Made by a program: the position numbers and the translations under genes. 56,263 bases of DNA, from the NCBI GenBank assembly GCA_046484535.1, contig JAWOIT010000133.1:1-56263 (forward strand), in the 5' to 3' direction. Source of the stretch: JAPHTQ01 sp046484535. GTDB lineage: Bacteria > Pseudomonadota > Gammaproteobacteria > Thiohalomonadales > Thiohalomonadaceae. Below, piece after piece: positions 1 to 9,070 of the stretch. How positions within the stretch are numbered: the first letter of the stretch is position 1; each line of letters begins with the position of its first letter. The notes beneath the pieces were generated by a model. It did not search any database and was not told the DNA's origin. It saw nothing but the letters and a program-made list of their open reading frames with translations.

Positions 1-268
1 GCACCCGCTCGGCCATCACCTCGGACTTGGAGAGATCGATAGTGGAGCTGAGGGTATGGAGCTGGCGGTTGGTGTTGCTCACCGCGATATCGTCGTGGTC
101 GATAAAGGTGATCGCACCGACGCCGGTACGCGCCAGCGCTTCGACCACCCAGGAGCCGACCCCGCCGATGCCCACCACGCAGAAATGGCTGCGGCGGATA
201 ATCTCCGCACCATCGACACCGTAAAGCCGGCGGATCCCGCCGAAGCGTTCGGAAAAATCTTCAGACAC
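1..268 (-). CDS. tcdA: tRNA threonylcarbamoyladenosine dehydratase, 5' part
   Basis: This is the N-terminal 89 residues of a ThiF/MoeB-type E1-like protein; the gene runs off the left edge. The nucleotide-binding glycine motif VVGIGGVGSWVVEALARTG is visible at about residues 28-46, followed by the acidic FIDHDDIAVSNTNRQ segment typical of TcdA (CsdL/YgdL). Family members use ATP to cyclise t6A37 to ct6A in tRNAs that read ANN codons. No ATG fits this frame, so the GTG at 266-268 is the likely start; the Shine-Dalgarno is weak. It is the first gene of a leftward transcript starting about 50 bp from the DUF3999 stop. The identity is secure because of the close match to the E. coli N-terminus; the C-terminal half is not visible. 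Confidence 0.9.
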   Translation of the reverse strand, partial: MSEDFSERFGGIRRLYGVDGAEIIRRSHFCVVGIGGVGSWVVEALARTGVGAITFIDHDDIAVSNTNRQLHTLSSTIDLSKSEVMAERV

Positions 269-317
269 TGTGCAGCCATGTGAAAGTGATAAACGTACCG
301 CTTAGTGTATCACGAGC

Positions 318-1706
318 TCAGACAGTGCGTTCCGATCCGCTCATCTGCCGATAGAGGCTGCGCGCCATGAACACCAGCAACAAGACCCCCAGTACCAGCA
401 CCGACCACAGCAGCCACTTTTTCCATGGCAGGGGGGGCGGTGCAGGCTTGAGTCGCCGCTCGCCGCCCAGTTCATAAAGACTTCCGGTAGTGGCGGATTT
501 GATAAAACCACTGCCCCCATCGCCCTGTTGCAGTTTATCCAAGAGCGGACCCAGGTCACTTCGGGAGGGCTCGATATTCGCCGCACCAAAGGCGAGAGAA
601 AACGGCGTTTCGCCACGGGTGACAAAATAGAGCCGGTGCGGCACCCAACCGAGTTCAAGCCGGGGAGTGCCGCGACCAATACCGCCACCATCGGTTTCGA
701 CCTCCAACCTCCAGTGCGGATCACTGATGGCCGGCAAGCGGACGACATCGTTGTGCAGCGTATAACCCTCGCGAGTCAGGTTATAAAACAGCCCCTGATG
801 GCGCAGTTGCCAGGCGGCCTCCTTCTCCTCGCTACGGGAGAAGAGTTTGGCCTGGACGACGGTATTGCCTTGGGGCAGGTGTAACTGCAGCCGGTCGACG
901 GGATAATGGCCGCCGGTTTCGAACTCATGAACGCCATGGGGGGCGCCCTCCCCGGAGGGTTGAAGCTTGAGCCGGCGACGCGGCACCTCATCCCCTTTAC
1001 GCAGCACCTCGGCCTTGACCGAACGCAGCTGGATGCCTCTGTCATCCAGCGGCCAGCTGATACGCAAATACTTCGTTTCCAAAGCTGGAAGTGCGATTTC
1101 CTGCTGACCGAGACGGTGCCCCTGGTAATTCAGTGCCGCCAGGGTGAACGAGGCATCGAGGGTTTCCCAGCGGTGGAGATCATCGCTGTACTCAACGCTC
1201 ACCGACTCGAGGAAACTCCCGCTGGGTTTACCCCAGTCCAGCAGCAGCTTTTCCATGGGCCACTCAAGTCCCGAGGCGTCGATAAGGTAGCGTTTGATCA
1301 CCTGTTTTTGCTCTGAGGGGCCTCGCTGCCACAAATCCACCACCGCGCCGCTCTCATCGGTGGCGATATGGATCTGGGTACCGCTGTCCGTAGAATCGCT
1401 CTCATCGTAGAGAGGGAAAAACCGCAATTCGACCGGTTCGCGGCGGGTTTTATGCGGCTCGACACCCGGTTTGAGCAGGAGCGGAACCACCTCGCCGTAA
1501 CCGTTGAAAATCCGCATATCCCCCAGGTCCACCCGGGTGCTGTGGCGGTAGACGGCCTCGGGAAGGTCAAAGCTGTAAAGGGCGCCGTCGCCGTCCACCT
1601 CCAGTGGAAAACCGTAAGCGAAATCCTCCGCTTCCAACGGCGAATTCTGCTGCGCCGTCACACTCAGTGGCGCGAGCAATAGTGCAAAAATCAGCCTGAA
1701 TCTCAT
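318..1706 (-). CDS. DUF3999 family protein (exported, membrane-anchored)
   Basis: A 462-aa protein with an N-terminal signal peptide (MRFRLIFALLLAPLSVTAQQ) and one C-terminal membrane helix at about residues 427-448, followed by a short basic tail. Most of the protein should therefore lie in the periplasm, tethered to the inner membrane. The body is beta-rich with no catalytic motif I recognise. Length and layout fit DUF3999, a family of unknown function often found next to DUF2339 proteins, as here. Its ATG overlaps the stop of the upstream DUF2339 gene by 4 bp, so the two are almost certainly co-translated and probably act together. The family name is from memory; the function is unknown. 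Confidence 0.75.
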   Translation of the reverse strand: MRFRLIFALLLAPLSVTAQQNSPLEAEDFAYGFPLEVDGDGALYSFDLPEAVYRHSTRVDLGDMRIFNGYGEVVPLLLKPGVEPHKTRREPVELRFFPLYDESDSTDSGTQIHIATDESGAVVDLWQRGPSEQKQVIKRYLIDASGLEWPMEKLLLDWGKPSGSFLESVSVEYSDDLHRWETLDASFTLAALNYQGHRLGQQEIALPALETKYLRISWPLDDRGIQLRSVKAEVLRKGDEVPRRRLKLQPSGEGAPHGVHEFETGGHYPVDRLQLHLPQGNTVVQAKLFSRSEEKEAAWQLRHQGLFYNLTREGYTLHNDVVRLPAISDPHWRLEVETDGGGIGRGTPRLELGWVPHRLYFVTRGETPFSLAFGAANIEPSRSDLGPLLDKLQQGDGGSGFIKSATTGSLYELGGERRLKPAPPPLPWKKWLLWSVLVLGVLLLVFMARSLYRQMSGSERTV

Positions 1707-4462
1707 TTTTCTTCTTTTTTCAGTTTCGGCGGCAGCGGCGAGAAGTAGCCGATCAACAGCATCAAAATGCCCACCGCGATAAACGAAACGATCCGCTCCA
1801 TGGTATCGGAACGGGAAAGGTCAATCAGGAACAGCTTCACAACCACGGCACCAAGCAGTACGGCACCGCTGAACCACAACACCCTGAGCCCCTTGCGGGT
1901 CGCCAGCATGGTGATCAGTAGCGCCACCAGAGTCCAAACCACAGAGATTGAGGTATGGAATTCCACTGAGCGGTGCAGACTGTGCAGGCTATACGGCACC
2001 CCAACCCAATAGTGAACAGCATGGGCCACCACCTCGTTGAGCAGCATAAACAGCGCGATACCGAGCGCCGCCCACGCCACCCTCATCGACAAACCGTAGG
2101 CCTTCAGCAGTGTATTGTCACGGTTGTGCCAGCTCCACATCAGCAACACCAGTAAAGCAAAGAGCTGGCTCAGTTCCAGCGGATTGAACAACGGGACATA
2201 GGGCAAAGGCCAGGGCGAACCGCTGTTGCCCAGCGCAAACAGTGACCACAACCAGATAAAAACCACCACCGGCAGCAGCGCCTCGCCGCGATAGGTGTCG
2301 CGGAAGCGGCTCACCGGCCAGGCAAGACGGGACACCGGCCCCAGCAGCAACGCCACGGCAGCGGCAGGCAGAACTCCCCAGACGGAAAAGTCCCAAACAC
2401 CGCGATCGTCCAGCCACTCACGCACCCACCAGTTGGCCTCCCAGGTCAGCACCCCGAGCAGCAACCACAGTGTGGCGCTGTGGCCGAAGCGTTGCTGTTT
2501 GTCCCCATAACTCCCCTCCAGCCGCCAGAGAATCCGGTACTGCACCGCGAACACCGCAAGCCACGGCAGCAGCCCCCAACCGGCGAAGAAGTGGCCCTTG
2601 TTGGCCCCGTCAACAATATTGAGCGATAACAGCGCTGCCGCCGGCAGAAGCAGCATCAACGGATGGCGCAGAAAACCCCATGCCAGCCTGTGCCAGAGCC
2701 AAAGCGTCAACCCGCTGCTCAGGGCGATGAACAGCAGCATCGCATTGAGCTGAACCTCCCAATCGACAAAACGGTCGATTTCGCGCATCCCGGCGCCATA
2801 CCACCACAGCAGCCCCCAGACCAGCAGCGCCCCATGAATGCCGCGCTCCCAACGACGTAACAACTCTCCGTTGCGATAGAGATAGAAACTGCTGAATAAT
2901 CCGGCCACGGCCAGCAGCAGCGCACTGAAGTAGGTGCTGTTCAGGACCGGCGTATCGGAGATCCGGCTTCCGAAAGTGAGCAGTAACAGTGAGGGGACTC
3001 CGGCCGCCAGTTGCAGCATCAGGCCGGAAAGCCGCGGCAGCAGCCGTTGTTGGCGCACCCCGACCCAGACCATTGCCGCCCCCTCCAGGGCCCAGGCGGA
3101 GGTGATCCACTGCCCCTCCAGCGCCAACGGTATCGCCAGGGTAACGAAGGCGATACCCAGTGCCAGAAAAGATTCGGTCAGAAGACGCAACCCCTCCACC
3201 TGCCGCCGCCACAGAACGCTCGCCAGCAGAATGTAAAGCGCCGCCAGCGCCAGCGCGCTCCAGGCCATGCCGTATTCATAATCCCGCACCAGCGCCGCCT
3301 GCAGCGAGAAACCGACCAGCGGCACGCCGAACACCAGGCTACCGTCGACATAACCGCGCAACTTGAGCGGTTGGCGCAGGGCGAAGAGCACGGAAATCGC
3401 CACATAGAAGAGGAAAAACAGGATCAGAAACGGCTCGGTGGTGGCGAAATACTCCGGACGGTAATACTGCGCGCCCCAGACCGAGCCGATCACGAAGGTG
3501 AAGACAAAACCCAGCAGATTCAGTTCACGCCACGCCTTGAACCAGGCGATACCGAGGATGCCCGCATTGAGCAGGGCATAGTAGGAGAAGAGCATGACAT
3601 GACTGCCCTCACCGGTGGAGGTAAGGATCGGTGCGAGAAAACCGCCGCTGATGCCGAAGGCGGCCAGGTTGCGCGAATCCTGCAGCAGCGCCAGCACCGC
3701 CGAGAGGGCGACAATCGCCACCATAAGACCAAAGGCCATGCCCATGGGGAGCAGCGCATAGATCTTCGCCGCCCCGTAGACGGTGATATAGAAGATACCG
3801 ATCCCGCCTCCCTGGAGAAGCAGCGCATAGGCGGTACGACGTCGGCGAAGATACCAGCCAAGGGCAACCAGAACGATGCCGCCGAGGGCGGCGCCGGCGA
3901 GGCGCAACTCAATCGGGAAGAGGTCACGATCGGCGGCATATTTGATGAGAAAGGCGACGCCGAAAAACAGCACCACAATCCCGACGCGCACCACCACATT
4001 GCCGTCGGTGAAAAAGCCGATAACCGAGCTCCAGAGGCGATCCACCGATGACGGGGAAGAAGGCGACTGAGGGAGATCGGGAATCTCAATTTCAGGGATC
4101 GGTTCGGGACTGGCCGGTGGCGCGGTCGCAGCCTGTGCTTTCTGCTCGGGCTCATCGGCCCACCCTGCGACCGTTTCCGTAGCAACGGCCACCTCCTCCG
4201 CCTCCGGCCGCGGAGGCGGTTCATTATATGAAGGTGCTGATGTGGTTATCCCTTCTTCGCTACCTTCTTCGGAAGCGGCAACGGTTTCAGGCCGTTTCAA
4301 CTCGGTCAGTATGCTTTCGACACGATTCAGGCGTTTGCCCAGCTCAATCGTTTTACCGAACAAAAAACCGATCAGCCCCCCCAGAAAGAAGCCTTCAGTA
4401 CTCCCCATCGCCACCCCGATAACGGCACCAAACAGCGCCAGGATGATCGCCATCTCCCCCAC
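1703..4462 (-). CDS. DUF2339 polytopic membrane protein
   Basis: A 919-aa inner-membrane protein. An N-terminal hydrophobic segment (about 1-35) is followed by a short coiled stretch (LGKRLNRVESILTELKRP) and an acidic, proline-rich linker (about 60-135). From about residue 150 to the end there are more than 20 hydrophobic segments. This architecture is that of DUF2339 (predicted membrane protein, function unknown). It overlaps the DUF3999 gene downstream by 4 bp. Its start lies about 55 bp after the end of the 50-bp palindromic tandem array, so any promoter must lie in that gap or transcription must pass through the array. No enzymatic motif was seen. Confidence 0.8.
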   Translation of the reverse strand: MGEMAIILALFGAVIGVAMGSTEGFFLGGLIGFLFGKTIELGKRLNRVESILTELKRPETVAASEEGSEEGITTSAPSYNEPPPRPEAEEVAVATETVAGWADEPEQKAQAATAPPASPEPIPEIEIPDLPQSPSSPSSVDRLWSSVIGFFTDGNVVVRVGIVVLFFGVAFLIKYAADRDLFPIELRLAGAALGGIVLVALGWYLRRRRTAYALLLQGGGIGIFYITVYGAAKIYALLPMGMAFGLMVAIVALSAVLALLQDSRNLAAFGISGGFLAPILTSTGEGSHVMLFSYYALLNAGILGIAWFKAWRELNLLGFVFTFVIGSVWGAQYYRPEYFATTEPFLILFFLFYVAISVLFALRQPLKLRGYVDGSLVFGVPLVGFSLQAALVRDYEYGMAWSALALAALYILLASVLWRRQVEGLRLLTESFLALGIAFVTLAIPLALEGQWITSAWALEGAAMVWVGVRQQRLLPRLSGLMLQLAAGVPSLLLLTFGSRISDTPVLNSTYFSALLLAVAGLFSSFYLYRNGELLRRWERGIHGALLVWGLLWWYGAGMREIDRFVDWEVQLNAMLLFIALSSGLTLWLWHRLAWGFLRHPLMLLLPAAALLSLNIVDGANKGHFFAGWGLLPWLAVFAVQYRILWRLEGSYGDKQQRFGHSATLWLLLGVLTWEANWWVREWLDDRGVWDFSVWGVLPAAAVALLLGPVSRLAWPVSRFRDTYRGEALLPVVVFIWLWSLFALGNSGSPWPLPYVPLFNPLELSQLFALLVLLMWSWHNRDNTLLKAYGLSMRVAWAALGIALFMLLNEVVAHAVHYWVGVPYSLHSLHRSVEFHTSISVVWTLVALLITMLATRKGLRVLWFSGAVLLGAVVVKLFLIDLSRSDTMERIVSFIAVGILMLLIGYFSPLPPKLKKEEK

Positions 4463-4517
4463 AACTACCTCCTTGAAAATGTAACCTTCTGTCCAGGCTT
4501 ACAGAACACAACCCTGT

Positions 4518-5149
4518 TGTCATCGCCACGTCAAGCCGTGGACTCCACTGGAGCACAGCGCTTGAGCTGTCATTACCACGTCAAGACGTAGACTCCACTG
4601 GAGTACAGCGCTTGAGCTGTCCCCTCCCACATCAAGCCGTGGACTCCATTGGAGTACAGCGCTTGAGCTGTCATTACCACGTCAAGCCGTGGACTCCATT
4701 GGAGCACAGCGCTTGAGCTGTCATCGCCACGTCAAGCCGTGGACTCCACTGGAGTACAGCTCTTGAGCTGTCATCGCCACGTCAAGCCGTGGACTCCACT
4801 GGAGTACAGCTCTTGAGCTGTCATTGCCATATCAAGACGTGGACTCCATTGGAGCACAGCGCTTGAGCTGTCATCGCCACGTCAAGCCGTGGACTCCACT
4901 GGAGCACAGCGCTTGAGCTGTCATTGCCATATCAAGACGTGGACTCCACTGGAGCACAGCTCTTGAGCTGCCCTCTCCCACGTCAAGCCGTGGACGCCAT
5001 GGAGCACAGCGCTTGAGCTGTCCTCTCGCACGTCAAGCCGTGGACTCCATTGGAGTACAGCGCTTGAGCTGTCGTTACCACGTCAAGCCGTGGACTCCAT
5101 TGGAGTACAGCGCTTGAGCTGTCCTCTCCCACGTCAAGACGTGGACTCC
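4518..5149. repeat. Tandem array of about 12.6 palindromic 50-bp units
   Basis: A unit of 50 bp (occasionally 51-52) is repeated head to tail about 12.6 times with a few substitutions per copy and no spacers. Each unit carries a near-palindrome: arm TCAAGCCGTGGACTCCA, one central base (C or T), arm TGGAGTACAGCGCTTGA, pairing at 14 of 17 positions. The array starts about 55 bp from the DUF2339 start codon and ends 6 bp from the stop codon of the MFS gene. It has no long open frame. As RNA it would form a chain of hairpins in the 3' UTR of the MFS transcript. Confidence 0.95.
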
Positions 5150-5155
5150 GATATA

Positions 5156-6427
5156 TTACGCCAATTCCCTTGCCCGCCGCTCCCCTTCTGTCAGGTCGAC
5201 CCGGCTAAGGAAAAATGCCCCCAGGGCAAATAAAATCAACAAACTGAGGATACCGATGCGCGGACTACCGCTCACCACCCCGACCCAACCGATCATTACC
5301 GGCCCCAGCACCGCGGCGAATTTTCCCAGCATGTTATAAAAACCGAAAAATTCCGCCGACTTTTCCGCCGGAATGATGCGCGCATAGAGCGAACGGCTGA
5401 GCGACTGGATCCCGCCCTGGACCAGACCGATGGCGATGGCCAGCCCGTAAAACTCCCACTCTGAGGCCATCTGTGAGGCCCAGATCACAATGGCCACATA
5501 GACCGCGATAGCAATGAAGATCCCCACTTTGGGTCCCAGCCACTTGCCCAGATGGCCGAAGGCGATGGCGGCGGGAAAACCGATGAACTGGGTAATAAGC
5601 AACGCCACGATCAAGCTGTCCGATGAAAAGCCGATGGAAAGGCCGTAGTCCACCGCCATGCGGACGATGGTGTCGACCCCGTCGATATAGCACCAGTAGG
5701 CGAGCAGAAACATAAACACCACCCGCAGGGCACGGATCTCATTGAAGGTCTCAAGCAGCTGGCGAAAACCACCCTGCACCGTATCCAGCACACCGGCGCG
5801 GCGGCCCTCCGGCTCAGTCACCCAAAAGGCCAGCGGAACGGTAAACAGCGCCCACCAGAGGGCGACCATCAAAAAGGAGACCTTCACCGCCTCCGCCGCA
5901 TCGGCCAGACCGAACAATTCAGGCTTAAGGGTCATCGCCACATTCAGGGCAAACAGCAGCCCGCCGCCGAGATAGCCCATGGCGTAACCCAATGCCGAAA
6001 CCTGCTCGTAGCGTTTGGGCTCGGTGACAAAGACGATCAGCGAATCGTAAAAGGTGACGCTGCCGGAAAAACCGATGGTGGCCATCACATAGAAGAGCAC
6101 CGCCCACTGCCACTCGCCTTCAGCCACCAGCGGCAGCAGCGCTGTCATACAGACGCCGAGAAAGGCGAAGCAGATGAGAAAGCGTTTGCGATGGGAGCCA
6201 CTATCGGCAATCGCCCCGAGAATGGGGGCCAGCAGGACGATCACCAGGCTGGCAAGGGAGTTGGCGATCCCCAGATAGAAGGTACTGTCACTCACCTCAA
6301 CCCCGGCACTCCAGTACTGCTTGAAAAAGACCGGAAAAAAACCGGCCATAACCGTAGTGGCGAAAGCGGAGTTGCCCCAGTCGTAGAGCGACCAGGCGAG
6401 GACCTTGCGTTTTTCCTGCGAGAACAT
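5156..6427 (-). CDS. MFS transporter, UMF1 (Atg22-like) family
   Basis: A 423-aa protein with about 12 hydrophobic segments. The N-terminal WSLYDWGNSAFATTV motif is characteristic of the UMF1 family, whose eukaryotic relative Atg22 exports amino acids from the vacuole. A cytoplasmic MFS loop with basic residues (DSGSHRKR) follows TM2, and TM11-12 carry the family-typical GGIQSLSRSLYARIIP stretch. Substrates of the bacterial members are not established. The gene diverges from phrB (115 bp between starts). Its stop codon almost touches the 50-bp palindromic array, so the array would be transcribed as its 3' UTR. Family assignment is strong; the substrate is unknown. Confidence 0.85.
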   Translation of the reverse strand: MFSQEKRKVLAWSLYDWGNSAFATTVMAGFFPVFFKQYWSAGVEVSDSTFYLGIANSLASLVIVLLAPILGAIADSGSHRKRFLICFAFLGVCMTALLPLVAEGEWQWAVLFYVMATIGFSGSVTFYDSLIVFVTEPKRYEQVSALGYAMGYLGGGLLFALNVAMTLKPELFGLADAAEAVKVSFLMVALWWALFTVPLAFWVTEPEGRRAGVLDTVQGGFRQLLETFNEIRALRVVFMFLLAYWCYIDGVDTIVRMAVDYGLSIGFSSDSLIVALLITQFIGFPAAIAFGHLGKWLGPKVGIFIAIAVYVAIVIWASQMASEWEFYGLAIAIGLVQGGIQSLSRSLYARIIPAEKSAEFFGFYNMLGKFAAVLGPVMIGWVGVVSGSPRIGILSLLILFALGAFFLSRVDLTEGERRARELA

Positions 6428-6542
6428 TTGTCGTTACTTGTTGTTATGAGTGGCTAAACCATACCACGCCCTTGAGGTTTCAACACCTGCCACCTATTCA
6501 TAGAAAAGCGCTACCTGCAAAATCACTCATGGGTCCCCTGTT

Positions 6543-7991
6543 ATGCATACCGCCATCCTCTGGTTCCGCCAAGACCTGCGCCTTGCCGACAACCCGGCCC
6601 TGCATTATGCACTGAGTGAATTCGAACGGGTGATCCCGCTCTATATTCACGCCCCGGAGGAGTCGGCGCCCTGGCAGCCGGGGGCAGCCAGCCGCTGGTG
6701 GCTACATCATAGTCTGGCCTCGTTGGACGAGACGCTACGTGATCGCGGCTCCCGCCTTATCCTCAGACGAGGCCCCAGTCTTGAGGTTCTGCAACAGCTC
6801 ATAAAAGAGACCCAGGCCGAGGCAATACTGTGTAACCGCCTGTATGAACCGGCCCACAGCGATCGCGATAGCCGGATAAAACAAGCGCTTCGCGAACAGG
6901 GAATCACGGTACAAAGCTTTAACGCCGCTTTGCTGTTCGAACCCTGGCAGGTGCTGAAAGAAAACGGCGAGCCCTACCGGGTGTTCACCCCTTACTGGAA
7001 GGCGTGCCAGAAATATGGCCTGCCGCAGGCACAGCACACCGCGCCAAAGACACTGCCTCCCCTGCCCCGCGGTATTGATTCGGAAAAACTGGACGCTTTT
7101 AAGTTACTCCCGAGTATCCCCTGGGACACCGGCTTTAAAAAGGTGTGGAACCCCGGCGAGACCGGGGCACTACAACAACTGGAGGCGTTTCTTTCTGACG
7201 CCCTCGCCCACTATGAATCCGGCCGCGACACCCCCGGCAAGGCCAACACCTCCCGCCTCTCCCCGGCGCTGCACTTCGGCGAGATCGGACCGCGGCAGCT
7301 CGTCAGCGCCGTAGAAGCGTTCACCGCCCAACACCACCAAAGCGGTCTCATCGCCAACGCCGAGGCGTGGCTGCGCCAACTGGTGTGGCGCGAATTCGCC
7401 CATGCCTTGCTCTACCACTACCCCCACACCAGCGAACAGCCGTTTGATACCCGTTTCGAACACTTCGCCTGGGAGAGAGATTACCAGGCGACACTTAGGT
7501 CATGGCAACGCGGCGAAACCGGTATACCGATTGTCGATGCGGGCATGCGCGAGCTCTGGCACACCGGCTGGATGCACAATCGGGTCCGGATGATTGTCGC
7601 CTCACTGCTGAGCAAAAACCTGCTCATCCCCTGGCAGGAGGGCGCCCGCTGGTTCTGGGACACCCTGGTGGATGCGGACCTTGCCAATAACAGTTTCGGC
7701 TGGCAGTGGGTCGCCGGCAGCGGCAACGACGCCGCGCCTTATTTTCGTATCTTCAATCCGGTGTTGCAGGGGGAAAAGTTCGATGCCAAAGGTCGCTATG
7801 TTCGCCGGTGGCTGCCTGAGCTTGCCAAGCTACCCGACAAATACCTGCACAAACCGTGGCAGGCGCCGGAGAAAATGCTATCGGAAGCAAGCATCATCCT
7901 CGGTGAAACCTATCCCCGGCCGATTGTCGATCTAAAGGCCAGTCGTGAACGGGCACTGGAGAGATTTCTGCACATCAAAGGGCTTAAATGA
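6543..7991 (+). CDS. phrB: Deoxyribodipyrimidine photolyase (CPD class I)
   Basis: A 482-aa protein of typical class I photolyase length. The N-terminal antenna domain (LWFRQDLRLADNPAL, about 6-20) is a Rossmann-like fold that binds the light-harvesting cofactor. The C-terminal FAD domain has GKANTSRLSPALHFGEI, WLRQLVWREFAHALLY, the DAGMRELWHTGWMHNRVRM core and NNSFGWQWVAGSGNDAAP. These include the tryptophans of the electron-transfer path and the FAD-contacting asparagine and arginine. It repairs UV cyclobutane pyrimidine dimers using blue light. It is transcribed away from the MFS gene. The Shine-Dalgarno before the ATG is poor, but no better start is seen. A photolyase suggests the host meets sunlight at times. 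Confidence 0.95.
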   Translation: MHTAILWFRQDLRLADNPALHYALSEFERVIPLYIHAPEESAPWQPGAASRWWLHHSLASLDETLRDRGSRLILRRGPSLEVLQQLIKETQAEAILCNRLYEPAHSDRDSRIKQALREQGITVQSFNAALLFEPWQVLKENGEPYRVFTPYWKACQKYGLPQAQHTAPKTLPPLPRGIDSEKLDAFKLLPSIPWDTGFKKVWNPGETGALQQLEAFLSDALAHYESGRDTPGKANTSRLSPALHFGEIGPRQLVSAVEAFTAQHHQSGLIANAEAWLRQLVWREFAHALLYHYPHTSEQPFDTRFEHFAWERDYQATLRSWQRGETGIPIVDAGMRELWHTGWMHNRVRMIVASLLSKNLLIPWQEGARWFWDTLVDADLANNSFGWQWVAGSGNDAAPYFRIFNPVLQGEKFDAKGRYVRRWLPELAKLPDKYLHKPWQAPEKMLSEASIILGETYPRPIVDLKASRERALERFLHIKGLK

Positions 7992-8191
7992 TTTCAAGCA
8001 AAGTTAAGCAACCTCCTAGCTAGCACAAAGGATTTTGAGGGTCTAAAGGCAAAAATCGGCCAACAGCGGCCTAACTGTTTTATCTGATTCTTCGACCGGT
8101 ATAGACCCTACAGCAGACCTCAGGCAGATAATTTAATAGGCCGAACAGCCATATAGCGACCAACTGGCAGAGTCACGACTTGCAACCTGTG
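7992..8191. other. Intergenic stretch before the cassette cluster
   Basis: There is no open frame of note between phrB and the first attC-like palindrome. One GCCTAAC heptamer at 8069-8075 matches the outer attC box consensus but has no partner, so it may be a decayed attC. Nothing else is recognisable. Confidence 0.4.
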
Positions 8192-8247
8192 TATAACGTG
8201 ACAGTAATTCGCTATCTTATTGAAATCACGGCAAATGCAGTGTTATA
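8192..8247. repeat. attC-like palindrome, degenerate
   Basis: The outer boxes TATAAC (8192-8197) and GTTATA (8242-8247) are inverted copies. Inside them CGTGA pairs with TCACG, with an unpaired stretch on the right side. It shares the string GTATAACGTGA with the next attC (8268 onward), so it may be a diverged earlier attC whose cassette has been lost. Confidence 0.4.
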
Positions 8248-8252
8248 AATAG

Positions 8253-8307
8253 GACTAACTATAAATGTATAACGTGATATGAGATCACGTTAATACAACT
8301 GTTAGTC
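8253..8307 (+). repeat. attC site (integron cassette recombination site)
   Basis: A 55-bp imperfect palindrome. The outer boxes are exact inverted copies: GACTAAC (8253-8259) and GTTAGTC (8301-8307). The inner arms TGTATAACGTGAT (8266-8278) and ATCACGTTAATACA (8284-8297) pair throughout, apart from one extra base in the right arm. Inverted boxes with an extrahelical base are the folded-strand signature that integron integrases recognise. The box matches the GTTRRRY consensus at all but one position. The first cassette gene starts 27 bp downstream. Confidence 0.7.
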
Positions 8308-8333
8308 GTTAAAGGAGGCAGCTGAGGCCAGTG

Positions 8334-8969
8334 ATGGAACGGAAGTATTCGACCTCAATCCCTCGCGACAGAGCGTCCATGCTCATGGCGCCAACAACGA
8401 TTGGAGACATTGCCAACCGCGTAGCCGCGAAAATGACGATTGAGTGCTGCCATCTCCAACCCTGTGAGGACCACAAGGACTTTCAGCGTGTGGCTTACTG
8501 CATTCGTGTTCCTGAGGACCTATTCGACGTCTTCTTCAATTCGCCTTACGGGTACCGGGGAGCATACTACCGAAGCCCGGGCGAGGGTATCGACGCAAAC
8601 TACGCCTTCATTGAGGCTCTTGTCCCACGCCTTGTCCAAAGCTCCGGGGCGTGCGCAAAGCCGGAAGAACAGGCTTGGATCCGAGAATCTCTATTGTCGT
8701 ACTCTGCAAAGGCGTGGCTCGCCGAGAAAGGCTTACAGCTTTGCCCTAAATGCGAGGGCGAGTGGAGCCCATCTTCTGATGTTGTCCCTGAAATCATGAA
8801 TGAGCGATGGGAGCATGGTGATGCGGGGCTACGTCGCGATGGGCGCAAATCTCCTCGATTCGAAAAGATTCGCTTGTTTGACGCAATCCTTGACGATCGC
8901 TGCAACGAATTCATTCCCGCTCGTAAGCGCCATCGAGCGAGAGACATTCACATGTGGGGTTGGTCATGA
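8334..8969 (+). CDS. Cassette-borne hypothetical protein 1
   Basis: A 211-aa soluble protein with no signal peptide or membrane helix and no family I recognise. It has several cysteines, including CCHLQPCEDH near residue 44 and a CPKC pair near residue 137, which might bind a metal (inference). The C-terminus is basic (RKRHRARDIHMWGWS). The ATG at 8334 is preferred over the GTG one codon upstream; an AAAGGAGG sits at 8311-8318, somewhat distant. It lies between two attC-like sites on the strand typical of integron cassettes, and its stop codon overlaps the start of the downstream site. Codon use looks less GC-biased than in phrB. Confidence 0.6.
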   Translation: MERKYSTSIPRDRASMLMAPTTIGDIANRVAAKMTIECCHLQPCEDHKDFQRVAYCIRVPEDLFDVFFNSPYGYRGAYYRSPGEGIDANYAFIEALVPRLVQSSGACAKPEEQAWIRESLLSYSAKAWLAEKGLQLCPKCEGEWSPSSDVVPEIMNERWEHGDAGLRRDGRKSPRFEKIRLFDAILDDRCNEFIPARKRHRARDIHMWGWS

Positions 8970-9057
8970 TAACAAACCAACCAATTAAGCCGACGCCGGA
9001 AAGCTTTAAAGCTACTTCACCCAGCAATAACTGCGCGGCTTATCGGTAGCGTTAGCC
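8967..9057 (+). repeat. attC site after cassette gene 1
   Basis: A palindromic region of about 91 bp starting at the stop codon of cassette gene 1. The outer boxes are TGATAAC (8967-8973) and GTTAGCC (9051-9057); the inner pair is TAAGCCG (8986-8992) with CGGCTTA (9036-9042). The next gene starts 14 bp downstream. The layout box-arm-loop-arm-GTTAG box is that of attC, with a degenerate left box. Confidence 0.65.
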
Positions 9058-9070
9058 ATCGGAATCACTT

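Noticed and set aside
3011..4051. 346-aa plus-strand open frame
   Set aside because: It lies antisense to the DUF2339 gene and its product is a low-complexity, charge-rich shadow of hydrophobic codons.
4518..5149. CRISPR array
   Set aside because: Units are contiguous 50-bp repeats with no unique spacers, and no cas genes are near.
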